Assembly (NCBI GenBank): GCA_947630255.1
Contig: CANRGU010000079.1
Span: 1 to 5,736, forward strand
Direction: 5' to 3'
DNA length: 5,736 nucleotides
DNA from: an uncultured Clostridia bacterium
Lineage (GTDB): Bacteria > Bacillota > Clostridia > TANB77 > CAG-508
In this document: positions 5,661 to 5,736 of the stretch, piece by piece
Layout of the letters: each line of letters starts with the position of its first letter
Numbering within the stretch: position 1 is the stretch's first letter
Translations under genes and position numbers: made by a program
The notes under the pieces: generated by a model
What the model was told of the DNA's origin: nothing
The model's input: only the letters and a program-made list of their open reading frames with translations
The model's database searches: none

Positions 5661-5736
5661 TATAATTTTTGTGAGTATAATTAACTTAAAATAGTAATGA
5701 ATTTTAATCATTTTAAAAAAATATCTAATCAAAACT

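Noticed and set aside
5658..5735. A minus-strand frame open from the right edge to a stop at 5658-5660 (26 codons), which could be the 3' end of a convergent gene served by the terminator at 5622.
   Set aside because: The translation is low-complexity I/K/Y/F-rich, as expected by chance in AT-rich DNA, and it is too short to judge. No other support.

Overview
The window is strongly AT-rich and every supported gene lies on the + strand. Short intergenic gaps, strong AGGAGG-type ribosome binding sites, AGA/ATA/TTA-biased codons, consensus sigma-A promoters and A/T-symmetrical intrinsic terminators together suggest a low-GC Firmicute, most likely a Clostridia-type bacterium. A species cannot be named from the sequence.

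Layout: (1) 1-543 is the 3' part of a flavin reductase family gene, cut by the window edge and closed by a strong intrinsic terminator (551-600). (2) 583-1403 holds a promoter overlapping that terminator, an unusual leader (ribosome binding site, hairpin, 4-codon mini-ORF) and a gene for an unrecognised single-pass membrane protein of 242 aa. (3) 1427-4281 is a promoter, a cardiolipin synthase gene (cls) and, 16 nt later, tyrosyl-tRNA synthetase (tyrS), ending in a second strong terminator. (4) 4280-5363 is a weak promoter, an RpiB/LacAB-type sugar-phosphate isomerase gene and an overlapping (ATGA) maf gene whose frame is broken by one apparently extra base near 4835. (5) 5376-5660 is a compact single-gene unit: consensus extended -10 promoter, an inverted repeat over its -10 and start point, a leader hairpin, a 52-aa DUF1737-like protein and a terminator. 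(6) 5661-5736 holds nothing I can support.

Most of the content is housekeeping: membrane phospholipid synthesis, tRNA charging, pentose-phosphate isomerisation and clearance of non-canonical nucleotides. I see no mobile element, CRISPR array, tRNA, rRNA or defence system. The points worth a second look are the broken maf frame, the hairpin and mini-ORF between the only good ribosome binding site and the start of the unknown membrane protein, the palindrome over the promoter of the DUF1737 gene, and the lack of a T-box leader directly upstream of tyrS. No convincing new biological system is present; these are local regulatory and sequence-integrity questions.
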